The position numbers and the translations under genes are program-made. Below, piece after piece: positions 1-7,100 of a DNA stretch of 9,843 nucleotides. The stretch lies in contig JBLGCB010000256.1 in NCBI GenBank assembly GCA_047617105.1, positions 1 to 9,843 on the forward strand, written 5' to 3'. The DNA comes from JABSOG01 sp047617105. Lineage in GTDB: Bacteria; Pseudomonadota; Gammaproteobacteria; Enterobacterales; Alteromonadaceae. The notes under the pieces were generated by a model. The model saw only the letters and a list, made by a program, of their open reading frames with translations. It ran no database searches and was not told the origin of the DNA. The stretch's first letter is position 1. Every line of letters begins with the position of its first letter.

Positions 1-871
1 TTTTGGCGATGGCATTTGAGCCGCCGCTGAAACGATGAATTTTATGGCCAGAAGGGGTGTGGTGATTACTGAAGCTTATGCCATCTGTAGACCATAAGAT
101 CTGATCTTCAGTGGCAATATACACTTTGCCGCTCTCGTAGTTATCGATAAATAGTCCTTTGATGCCACCACCATTGTAGACAAAACGCCAATGATCACCT
201 TCATCCGTTGAACGCCATAGGCCAAGGTTGGTCATGGCATAGATGGTGCCGATGTTGACCGTGTCAGAATACCAACCGACAATACGTTCATCGTTAAGGT
301 GCTCACCATCATCACTGTACACCAGCGCAAAACTGGCGGGCGCGGCGAAGGTTTGTCCGGCGTTAATCGAACGCACCGGGTTTAAGCCTTGTGGCGCATG
401 AAGGATAGTTTTTGCTCCAGCAAAACCAAATCCTGTCGCATAACCGAGGTTATAGTGGAAAGTGGTTTGGGTATGTCTGATCGGTGACCAGTTAACGCCT
501 TTGTTGAGCGAGCGGAACGCGGTACCTATATCAGTACCTACAAAACGCATGTCTTGGTCAAATGGGTTAATCGAATAACCCGCCATGGCACCGCCACCAC
601 CTATGCCCCAGCTCTTGAAGCCCTGTAATTCGCCATCGGCGTCGTTTAAGGTAAAGCTAGGGGTGACCTGCAATCCCAATGCGGCCAAGTCTGAGCCACT
701 GCTATTAATCCCCAGTACTGTTGAACCGTCAGTGTCCAGACGATGTTGGTTATCATAAAAATGGTGCTGATTTTGCGGGTTTAGTTGTGGATAACCTATG
801 GGGGAAGTGGCGGCTTGCACACTCAGGCAAACCAGCGACAAACTGGTCAGTGATAATCGTTTTTTAAACAT
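1..871 (-). CDS. Secreted Asp-box beta-propeller protein, short form (copy A), 3' end outside window
   Basis: The frame is open from ATG at 871 to the window edge (290 codons plus one base). Residues 1-20 form a signal peptide (basic MFKKR start, hydrophobic core, VQA/A cleavage), so the product is exported. From about residue 84 it matches copy B (residues from 711) without gaps, near nine bases in ten by eye. The propeller starts with WGIGGGG and VGTDIGTAF; D114 sits where GH74 xyloglucanases carry a catalytic Asp. Asp-box-like motifs include SLNKGVNW, STDEGDHW and STDGISF. Compared with B it lacks the beta-helix, about 62 codons after the HFYD segment (residues 37-40) and the 65-codon TSP3 hinge, all without loss of frame. 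The ribosome binding site is weak (GAGAAG, 6 bases before ATG). It is probably a secreted or surface glycan-binding or glycan-cleaving protein; the substrate is unknown. Confidence 0.85.
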   Translation of the reverse strand, partial: MFKKRLSLTSLSLVCLSVQAATSPIGYPQLNPQNQHHFYDNQHRLDTDGSTVLGINSSGSDLAALGLQVTPSFTLNDADGELQGFKSWGIGGGGAMAGYSINPFDQDMRFVGTDIGTAFRSLNKGVNWSPIRHTQTTFHYNLGYATGFGFAGAKTILHAPQGLNPVRSINAGQTFAAPASFALVYSDDGEHLNDERIVGWYSDTVNIGTIYAMTNLGLWRSTDEGDHWRFVYNGGGIKGLFIDNYESGKVYIATEDQILWSTDGISFSNHHTPSGHKIHRFSGGSNAIAK

Positions 872-946
872 AGTTAACTTCTCGTTATCGTAAGTTGTTG
901 TAAGGTTTTGTAAATAGCGGTTATTTCTCTTGCTTCCATAGGTACG

Positions 947-990
947 ATTATATCGGTGGTGATAGCCCAGCTCGGTTTGGTTGAACCAAA
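947..990 (-). promoter_or_regulatory. Candidate promoter and operator of copy A
   Basis: Reading leftward, a perfect TATAAT lies at 952-947, about 75 bases before the ATG of copy A. No good -35 box is seen 16-18 bases upstream. A perfect palindrome with 7-base arms around a central G, TTTGGTTGAACCAAA, occupies 976-990; its centre falls about 43 bases before the predicted transcription start, the usual position of an activator that compensates for a poor -35. This is motif-based inference only. Confidence 0.4.
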
Positions 991-1213
991 ATCAATGCGC
1001 AATTTTCGCTAGGCAGCCAGGTACAAAGCATATTCCGTACCAAACTTGAGAAATTAAAATTGTCCCCTAATATCAATAGGTTAGAGTGGTCAATTAATCA
1101 TCAAAGGATCTTTTGAGGTATTATTGGGCTTGGCAGGGTTATTAGGTCATGTCGAGTGGTATGGCCAGTGGCGGTCGTTGCAGATTGCAAATAGATAAAA
1201 CGAGTGTGGTATT

Positions 1214-1244
1214 TTGCAAGTTTTTCTAGACTTATGGTTAGAAT
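1214..1244 (+). promoter_or_regulatory. Weak candidate promoter of the lipoprotein gene
   Basis: TTGCAA at 1214-1219 resembles a -35 box, and TAGAAT at 1239-1244 (or TTAGAA one base earlier) resembles a -10 box. The spacing of 18-19 bases is longer than ideal. It lies about 40 bases before the start codon. No experimental or comparative support is available. Confidence 0.25.
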
Positions 1245-1281
1245 TGTTTACCCTTCTTAATAACTTCAATAATGGATAGTG

Positions 1282-2034
1282 ATGATGCCAGCAATCTTTA
1301 AAAAAGGGTTTAACACCAAAGCGATGATTTTTTTCGCATTTGTTGTTTTTACCGGATGCAGTACCAGTGTAAACAAAGGACTGACAGGGCCGGAACAAGC
1401 AGCAGTAAAATACTTTAATGCATTTTTGGCAGCAGATAGCGAAAAGTTAAAACAACACTCCACCAAAAAACATTATCAACAAAAGTTTGCAAAAACGCCA
1501 ACTGAGCAAGCATTCAAGCCTAACCTGTTAACGCTGTTGTCATTGGCAAAAGACGACACTTACACCAAAAAATTACAGTATCTGGATGACAATACCGCCA
1601 CGTTGGATATTGAACTTTTTAAACAAGCGAAAATGGGTTGGCAATTGACCTTAATCAAAAACGACAATGATTGGCAAGTTGACGATGTTAAACCCACCGT
1701 TGACTCGCGCTACCAAGCACTTTATGTCAGCATAGAAAAAACCGGGTTAAGCACCGATAAATCCTCCTTACGGCCTGAGGATACCGCAATATTGGTGACT
1801 AACAATACTGAACACAATGTCAGTTGTCGTTTGTTTACCTTGTTGGCTGGAAAGAAGTTGGATGGGCAGAAGTTGGATGGGCAGAATAAGCAGCAAATTA
1901 GATTGGGGTTTCGCGCGTCCGCTAAAGACACTGAACAATTGATCATACCTAAAGGATTGGACAGCAGTGATTATCACTTAACCTGTCAATCACAAGGCAG
2001 TTATGATCAATCTGTCAATTTTAGCGTGAGGTAA
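1282..2034 (+). CDS. Putative lipoprotein with NTF2-like (DUF4878-type) fold
   Basis: The product is about 250 aa. The N-terminus has lysines, a hydrophobic stretch (MIFFAFVVF) and then TGC; Cys26 from this start is the likely lipidated residue. The lipobox has Phe at -3, which is unusual, so lipidation is likely but not certain. The next part (AVKYFNAFLAAD, later GWQLTLIKNDNDWQVDDV) resembles small NTF2-like lipoproteins in which a helix and curved sheet end in a WxVDD strand; this is fold resemblance, not a confirmed match. The C-terminal 100 residues are unrecognised and may form a beta domain. The start is ambiguous: GTG 1279, ATG 1282 and ATG 1285 are consecutive, and GGA at 1274-1276 fits the last two better. 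It is the only plus-strand gene here and has no operon partner. Function unknown. Confidence 0.75.
   Translation: MMPAIFKKGFNTKAMIFFAFVVFTGCSTSVNKGLTGPEQAAVKYFNAFLAADSEKLKQHSTKKHYQQKFAKTPTEQAFKPNLLTLLSLAKDDTYTKKLQYLDDNTATLDIELFKQAKMGWQLTLIKNDNDWQVDDVKPTVDSRYQALYVSIEKTGLSTDKSSLRPEDTAILVTNNTEHNVSCRLFTLLAGKKLDGQKLDGQNKQQIRLGFRASAKDTEQLIIPKGLDSSDYHLTCQSQGSYDQSVNFSVR
1855..1884 (+). repeat. Perfect 15-base tandem duplication inside the lipoprotein gene
   Basis: AAGTTGGATGGGCAG occurs twice in a row (1855-1869 and 1870-1884), duplicating the residues KLDGQ without breaking the frame. The lack of divergence suggests a recent slippage event. Confidence 0.9.
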
Positions 2035-2058
2035 AAGCACGCTGAATAGCTACAAACA
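2023..2058 (+). repeat. Hairpin over the lipoprotein stop codon plus fragment of dispersed repeat
   Basis: AGCGTG (2023-2028) and CACGCT (2038-2043) form a perfect 6-bp stem with a 9-base loop containing the stop codon. No T-run follows, so it is not a standard intrinsic terminator. Bases 2035-2058 (AAGCACGCTGAATAG, then TAC and AAACA) match the end of the repeat copy at 8858-8909: 15 identical bases, then a near match. This is a fifth, truncated member of the family upstream of copy B. Confidence 0.55.
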
Positions 2059-2065
2059 CCAATTA

Positions 2066-2203
2066 TTAATAAATGGTCTTTTTCATATGCTCTGGGTAAT
2101 TCTTATCATAGCTTGCGTGTTCAAGTTGTTCTAATGAGGTTATTTTGTCCAAATGGCCCCTTGGATGGAAAGTGTAGGCGAATGATTGGTTAAGCGTCTC
2201 GCT
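2066..2203 (-). pseudogene. Possible 3' remnant of an unidentified gene
   Basis: A 45-codon open stretch follows the stop of the Rpn tail fragment in the same frame and ends at TAA 2066-2068. Its translation has protein-like composition, including HLDKITSLEQLEHASYDK and YPEHMKKTIY. It has no start codon with a ribosome binding site. The first dozen codons belong to the duplicated Rpn flank, so only the last 33 or so could be a true remnant. An open stretch of this length can occur by chance, so this is tentative. Confidence 0.25.
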
Positions 2204-2537
2204 TTATGACCGTTCCCGTTGAGCCTGTAGCTTAAGGATAACAGCCAATTCAAGTTCAGTAATGCGTGCGACAAATTGTGGGTCAGATCCTTCTTTGAGC
2301 AAGTTAATCGCTGTTTTTTCTTGACCTTCTTCCCGGCCTTCTTCCCGGCCTTTTTTCAGGCCTTTTTCCAGACCTTTCACCTCTCCTATAGCTTGGAATT
2401 CTTCTGCTGCTGTCATGATTTCACCTCGCACTTGTTCAGGTAATTGTTGAACGTCTTTCATAAATTGCTCACGATCGGCAATCTTGCCAACACTGAGCAT
2501 ATAGTTTGTTAACAGTGTTCTAATGGAGTTTACCGCT
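2172..2537. repeat. Duplicated Rpn 3' block, copy 1
   Basis: This block matches 2977-3366, beginning in the shared flank near CGAATGATTG and ending exactly at TACCGCT, beyond which the two diverge completely. The coding part is almost identical to the other copy except for 24 fewer bases in the REEG-encoding repeat. The sharp right end marks a recombination junction with the AAA-type domain fragment. Confidence 0.9.
2204..2536 (-). pseudogene. Rpn-family C-terminal fragment (possible stand-alone RpnS-like protein)
   Basis: The frame from the first codon after the TGA at 2539-2537 to TAA at 2204 encodes only the last 110 or so residues of the Rpn protein at 3009-4022. Apart from an 8-residue deletion in the charged repeat it differs at about two positions (QQ for EQ, EVK for EVR). 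The nuclease core is absent, so it is a truncated duplicate. It may still be translated: ATG at 2500 opens a 98-aa frame but has no ribosome binding site, while ATG at 2416 opens a 70-aa frame with AGGTGA four bases upstream. In E. coli, Rpn genes make a short C-terminal protein from an internal start that restrains the full-length nuclease; this fragment covers the comparable part. Whether it is an orphan antitoxin or a dead remnant cannot be told from sequence. Confidence 0.7.
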
Positions 2538-2896
2538 CAACAGCCCCAAACCCCAATGACTCGACCTTGATAATCTAACTGTTGTTGCCACATTTTATCA
2601 TCCCATGAGATTTTTCGATCGCGATTAAAGATTACTAGGTGGGCTTCTGAGGCACCGATTTTATCGGCGTAATCTGCGGTTTGTTCAAGTCCTTTGGTGA
2701 TCGTGGTGTCCAGTGCATCACGCAAGATTTTAAGTTCAATCACAATACGTTGCACATCACCATAAAAGCCCTTATCGGTGGTTGGCCACTCAATAATCAA
2801 GTCGGTTCGCTTGCGCCCCAGTGCATACTCTCGGTGTAAACGGCCGACGATATTAAGGTCGTCTGCCGAAATTTCAGGCTGTAGTGTTTTAAACAT
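2537..2896 (-). pseudogene. C-terminal PD-(D/E)XK-like domain of an AAA-like ATPase, truncated
   Basis: The 119-residue frame resembles the nuclease-like domain found at the C-terminus of AAA-like ATP-binding proteins. After MFKTLQPEISADD it shows GRKRTDLIIEWP (Asp of the PD motif at D37), then VIELKIL (E73 and K75, the ExK motif), then GLEQTADYADKIGASEAHLVIF. No P-loop or other ATPase part is present. In-frame TAA lies seven codons before the ATG, and the codons between (YWATG) look like continued homology, so the 5' part seems lost rather than never present. The AGGG next to ATG is too close to act as a normal ribosome binding site. The end (IGVWGC, TGA) may be the natural C-terminus and coincides with the junction to the duplicated Rpn tail. 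Family assignment is from motif recognition. Confidence 0.65.
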
Positions 2897-2911
2897 CCCT
2901 GTGGCCCAATA

Positions 2912-2927
2912 ATGTTAATATTAACAT
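2912..2927. other. Perfect 16-base palindrome at the truncation point
   Basis: ATGTTAATATTAACAT is a perfect palindrome. It lies 16 bases before the ATG of the truncated ATPase domain and contains the in-frame TAA that closes it. It could be a recombination or insertion scar, a regulator site, or chance in AT-rich DNA. Confidence 0.5.
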
Positions 2928-3008
2928 AAGCGGGCAACCAGGCCTTTATCCAATCGATGCTCCTAGATTAAAAATAATGTGGACGAATGATTGTTTAATT
3001 CTTTCGCT

Positions 3009-4022
3009 TTATGACCGTTCCCGTTGAGCCTGTAGCTTAAGGATAACAGCCAATTCAAGTTCAGTAATGCGGGCGACAAATTGTGGGTCAGATCCTTCTT
3101 TGAGCAAGTTAATCGCTGTTTTTTCTTGACCTTCTTCCCGGCCTTCTTCTCGGCCTTCTTCCCTGCCTTTTATCAGGCCTTTTTTCAGGCCTTTTTCCAG
3201 ACCTCTCACCTCTCCTATGGCTTGGAATTCTTCTGCTGCTGTCATGATTTCACCTCGCACTTGTTCGGGTAATTGTTCAACGTCTTTCATAAATTGCTCA
3301 CGATCGGCAATCTTGCCAACACTGAGCATATAGTTTGTTAACAGTGTTCTAATGGAGTTTACCGCTAAATCGTGGCTCAAGTCCATTGAAATGAGCTTTT
3401 TCATTAGCCGTAAAACATGAGGGGCGATGTCCTGGACCCGGCTATATTTGAGGGCTGCGGTTACGGTTCCAATGAGCTGTTGGCGTTCTAATTCATCATC
3501 CGTTATCTGGTTTACATCAATGAGGTTAACGTCGTTTTCAAACATCTTGTTCATAATGCCTAAGGGATCGTTAAAACAATTTAATAGGTTCATTGAAAAT
3601 GGGTAAGGTGTTTGTTTTCCGTGGTAAAAGACCAGCGCATATACAGGAGGCAACTTGCCTTTGGCTTGGTTATCTGGGTTTTCTTTTAACCGACGATACA
3701 ACATGTTGAAAAGATAATGATAGACCCTAAATGGCATCAAACGATCTGGCTTTGATTGGTGTTCGACCAACAAGACAACACTGGCTTCTCCATCGCCCAC
3801 GTCTTTCATATCATTTTTATAGTTACAGCTGAATACCAAATCGCTGAACGTTTCTTTTAGGTCGTCGGTAATATAACTCGTGCTTTCAAACCTAGAAGAA
3901 CTCAAATCTAGCGCATCCCGTATTGATGTTGGCAGGTGATATTGGAAAAACTCCTGTGCTACAACGGCGTTTTGCATAGAAGCACGAAAAAACTTATCGT
4001 GTGGATCAGTTGGAACAGCCAT
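3009..4022 (-). CDS. Rpn-family recombination-promoting nuclease / putative transposase (YhgA-like)
   Basis: The 337-aa product is a full-length member of the Rpn (Transposase_31, YhgA-like) family, whose E. coli members are metal-dependent DNA nucleases that raise RecA-independent recombination and act in phage defence. The opening HDKFFRASM (8-16) is typical. D61 in TFSDLVF and E87/Q89 in LLVEHQSK form the PD-(D/E)XK core with the Gln variant of this family. PPVYALVFYHGKQTPYPF (125-142) follows. Residues 230-337 are a helical tail with a charged repeat (KGLIKGREEGREEGREEG). ATG at 4022 is supported by AAGGAG (4036-4031) eight bases upstream. Upstream lies the terminator of copy B, so it is probably transcribed alone. 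All core residues are present, so it may be active. Internal ATGs at 3329 and 3245 could start a short C-terminal form. Confidence 0.9.
   Translation of the reverse strand: MAVPTDPHDKFFRASMQNAVVAQEFFQYHLPTSIRDALDLSSSRFESTSYITDDLKETFSDLVFSCNYKNDMKDVGDGEASVVLLVEHQSKPDRLMPFRVYHYLFNMLYRRLKENPDNQAKGKLPPVYALVFYHGKQTPYPFSMNLLNCFNDPLGIMNKMFENDVNLIDVNQITDDELERQQLIGTVTAALKYSRVQDIAPHVLRLMKKLISMDLSHDLAVNSIRTLLTNYMLSVGKIADREQFMKDVEQLPEQVRGEIMTAAEEFQAIGEVRGLEKGLKKGLIKGREEGREEGREEGQEKTAINLLKEGSDPQFVARITELELAVILKLQAQRERS
3127..3207 (-). repeat. 12-base tandem repeat encoding the charged KGREEG tract
   Basis: Degenerate 12-base units (type TTCTTCCCGGCC on the plus strand) encode GLEKGLKKGLIKGREEG and following REEG units. 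The shorter duplicate near 2323-2377 has two fewer units (LIKG and one REEG). In-frame unit-number change indicates slippage or unequal exchange; such tracts are common in Rpn proteins. Confidence 0.8.
3243..3255 (-). promoter_or_regulatory. Possible internal translation start in the Rpn gene
   Basis: AGGTGA at 3255-3250 lies four bases before ATG at 3245 (Met260), which would make a 78-aa C-terminal protein beginning MTAAEEFQAIGE. The same site is kept in the truncated duplicate (2426-2414). E. coli Rpn genes are known to use internal starts to make a short antitoxin form, so this is a candidate for the same arrangement; the position itself is inferred. Confidence 0.4.
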
Positions 4023-4154
4023 AAGCGCGGCTCCTTATGTTTATGGTGTTCCCGGATAGTCTTGTAATATTCAAATTTATCTATTCAAGTCATATTTGCT
4101 TTGGTGTAATATAGCCTGGTTAATTGGTGCAAACAAGTGCAAGGTAAATAAATC

Positions 4155-4189
4155 AAAAAATCACGAGGCAACGACATAATCGTTGCCCC
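4155..4189 (-). terminator. Intrinsic terminator of copy B
   Basis: Read leftward, GGCAACG and CGTTGCC form a 7-bp stem with a 7-base loop, extendable by a G-T and a G-C pair. About five bases later a run of six T (4160-4155) follows. It starts 7 bases after the stop codon of copy B. It is a slightly decayed version of the hairpin after copy C: the T-run no longer abuts the stem, so it may leak into the Rpn gene. Confidence 0.7.
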
Positions 4190-4195
4190 TACCTG

Positions 4196-7100
4196 TTAAA
4201 ACTTATCGCCATACAACATGCCGCCACCAGAATAACCATAAACCACTTTATTGGTATTGAGCGGATCAAGCGCCACTGAATGGCCATTGTCTTGCAGTTG
4301 TGGCCGTTCATCCATGGTCCAATTGGTGCCGCCATCTTTACTGATTTGCATCCCACCATTACGCCAGCTCACCGGGCCTGCCACCACCACATAATTACTG
4401 TCATTTGCTGAAATAGCAATGTCCAGTGCTGCGGTGTGTTGGCGTTTAAACTGCCAAGTGAGACCGTTGTCAGTAGATTTCCAGATGCCAGTTGCAGCGG
4501 TTTGCCACGTTCTGAATTCCATATCGGTTAACCACAACACATCACTATTGTTAGGGTCGACCGCGAAACTCATCGGACGCTTCCAAGGCTGATGATCTGG
4601 ATCCCAACTACCATGACCCGAGGTATCAATGGTGCCACGTAGCAGTGTCCAGCTGGTTGCGCCATTGACCACGTCAAGCAAGTAAATGCCCGTTGAATCG
4701 GCGTTCAGCCAGCTGTAGTATTTAGTGGTGGCACCAGAGGTGTCTTCAATATACTGATTGCTTTGCAAACCAAAATCAATAGTCTGTTGCGCCGTCAGTT
4801 CAGGTCTGGCACCAGTCACCAATGCATACACATTGCCGTTGTCCAACACTTCAATCTGCGGGATCACCAAGTCCATGGCAAAGGTATGACCTGCAAAGTT
4901 AGCTGGTAAACCCGCATTGAACTTGGTCCAAGTGACACCACCATCGGTAGAACGCGATATGCCATCACTGTGACTGCCTGCATAAATGGTATTACGAGCG
5001 GTATCAACACCGATTGATAGATATTGACGGTGATAGTCGCTATCCGTTGGTGTTAGTCGAGTCCAATCATCGCCTTTATTGGTTGATTTAAATACGCCGC
5101 CTTCACCTACCAACGACAAGTTTTGGTATGGCCAGTCATGCTGGGTACTGTTGACCATATAAACGGTGTTGTCATCGGTTGGGTGAAACGCGTAGTCGTA
5201 AATTGAGTTGGTGGCGCTAGGCAAAATCTGCCATGTGGCACCATGGTCGATTGAACGTGCGCCATGAATGTCGGCATACGCCGCGTAGATATCATTGGTG
5301 TTGGCCGGGTTGAATTTTAAATCATACACCGAGGTGACATTTAACCCAGATGATGCCCATTCATCGGTTTTCACTGGGGGTGTTGCGATATCTCCTTTAT
5401 ATTCATTGGTCAAATCCAGCCATTTGCTGCCGCCGTCTTCGGTGCCATAAAGGAAAAAGTTACCCGAACCACCATACTGGTTGCTGTCAAGCTGGTTGAT
5501 ACCCATGGTGTAATAACCGCCATCGTACCAACCGACATTTAGGCCAACCGGGGTGAATTCCATGTCACTCCACGCGGTGAAACCAGTATCCCAATCATAT
5601 TGCAGCAGTTTTACCGCCCAAGTGGCACCTGCATCTTCTGACACATATACCGAGGTGCCTTTGTCACGGCCCCAGTTGCGGGTGCCAGTGGCGTAAATGG
5701 TCATTGGATCGTTCTGTGCCATGGTTAAGTGACTGCCCATAAACTGGCTGGTCGGTGCAAAATCATTGCCGTTTTCGCTGGTATAAATCATCGCTGCACT
5801 CACTTCATCACCGGCGTGTGAAGGCCGCGCATAAGTGGCTTTGACTTCATCTAAAACCAGCCCCGCTGCATCAGATGCCGCAATGGCTAAGCCGGTTTCG
5901 TCACTGGCATAAGTCAGGGTTTTGTTGATGGCATTTGAGCCGCCACTGAAACGATGTATTTTATGGCCATTAGGGGTGTGGTGATTGCTGAAGCTTATGC
6001 CATCTGTCGACGATAAGATGTGGTCTTCAGTGGCAATATACACTTTGCCGCTTTCATAGTTATCGATAAATAGTCCTTTGATACCGCCGCCATTGTAGAC
6101 AAAACTCCAATGATCACCTTCATCCGCTGAACGCCACAGACCAAGACTGGTCATGGCATAAATGGTGCCGACGTTGACCGTATCAGAATACCAACCGACA
6201 ATTCGTTCATCGTTAAGGTGCTCTCCATCATCACTGTATACCAGCGCAAAACTGGCAGGGGCGGCAAAGGTTTGTCCGGCGTTAATCGAACGCACTGGAT
6301 TTAAGCCTTGTGGCGCATGAAGGATGATTTTTGCACCGGCAAAACCAAATCCTGCGGCATACCCAAGGTTATAGTGGTAAGTGGTTTGGGTATGTCTGAT
6401 CGGTGACCAGTCAACACCTTTGTTGAGCGAGCGGAACGCAGTGCCCATGTCGGTGCCGACAAAACGCATATCTTGTGCAAATGGGTTAATCGAATAACCG
6501 GCCATGGCACCGCCACCGCGTATGCCCCAGCTGTTGAAGCCCAGTAATTCGCCTTCAATTTCTGCCTGCGAACAACCCTGGTCCACCAATACGGCCCCTG
6601 GGGTGGTTTCGACACAAATATCCACCGCATTACTGACGCCATCACCATCGTCATCGAGTTCTGAGTTGGCGCAACCTTGCGTGTTAATCACTTCGCCCGC
6701 TGGGGTGTTAGGACAGACGAGGTCAAACCTATCATCAATGCTGTCGCCATCGGCGTCGTTTAAAGTAAAGGTGGGGGTGACCTGCAAACCCAATGCAGCC
6801 AAGTCTGAGCCACTGTTATGGTAAGTCGTGGTGGTGGCGACAAAACCTTGTTTGATCCAATCAATCATGTCTTTAACCGCCAGAGGTCCTTGGTGGGTGG
6901 CGACGTAATCTTGATGATTGGCCATTGAGCCCAGCCGAGTCATATCGTTAAGTGATAAATGACGGGTAACAAAAGCGGTGAAGGCCGTTTCGGCGGTGCC
7001 ATCGACTAAACCCAATTCACTGATACCATAGGTTTTCAGACGACGCTGGTCATCATAAAAGTGTGGCGCACTGGTGACCACTGGTGCGTCAGGAGTGTAG

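Larger units (their letters stand above)
872..1281. other. Divergent intergenic region between copy A and the lipoprotein gene
   Basis: There is no credible gene in these 410 bases; short open frames are antisense or random. The region must hold the leftward promoter of copy A and the rightward promoter of the lipoprotein gene. Apart from those candidates it is AT-rich with no clear repeat. It shares no evident similarity with the upstream region of copy B, so the two paralogues probably have different promoters. Confidence 0.6.
2977..3366. repeat. Duplicated Rpn 3' block, copy 2 (within the intact gene)
   Basis: This is the partner of 2172-2537. It covers the last 119 or so codons of the Rpn gene and about 30 bases downstream. 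The right boundary falls within codons for DLAVNS, where the intact gene continues and the other copy switches to the ATPase domain fragment. Confidence 0.9.

Noticed and set aside
1147..1466. Two minus-strand open frames upstream of and over the lipoprotein start
   Set aside because: They overlap the signal peptide of the lipoprotein in other frames and show no domain or ribosome binding site.
3081..3272. Phe-rich 63-aa plus-strand open frame
   Set aside because: It is the antisense reading of the charged REEG repeat in the Rpn gene.
2172..4022. Insertion sequence, because Rpn proteins are often annotated as transposases
   Set aside because: No terminal inverted repeats or target-site duplication were found around the gene, and Rpn proteins are nucleases that do not need such ends.
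6301..6824. Open frames on both strands inside the hinge and first propeller region of copy B
   Set aside because: They overlap a well supported coding region and have no homology-like content.
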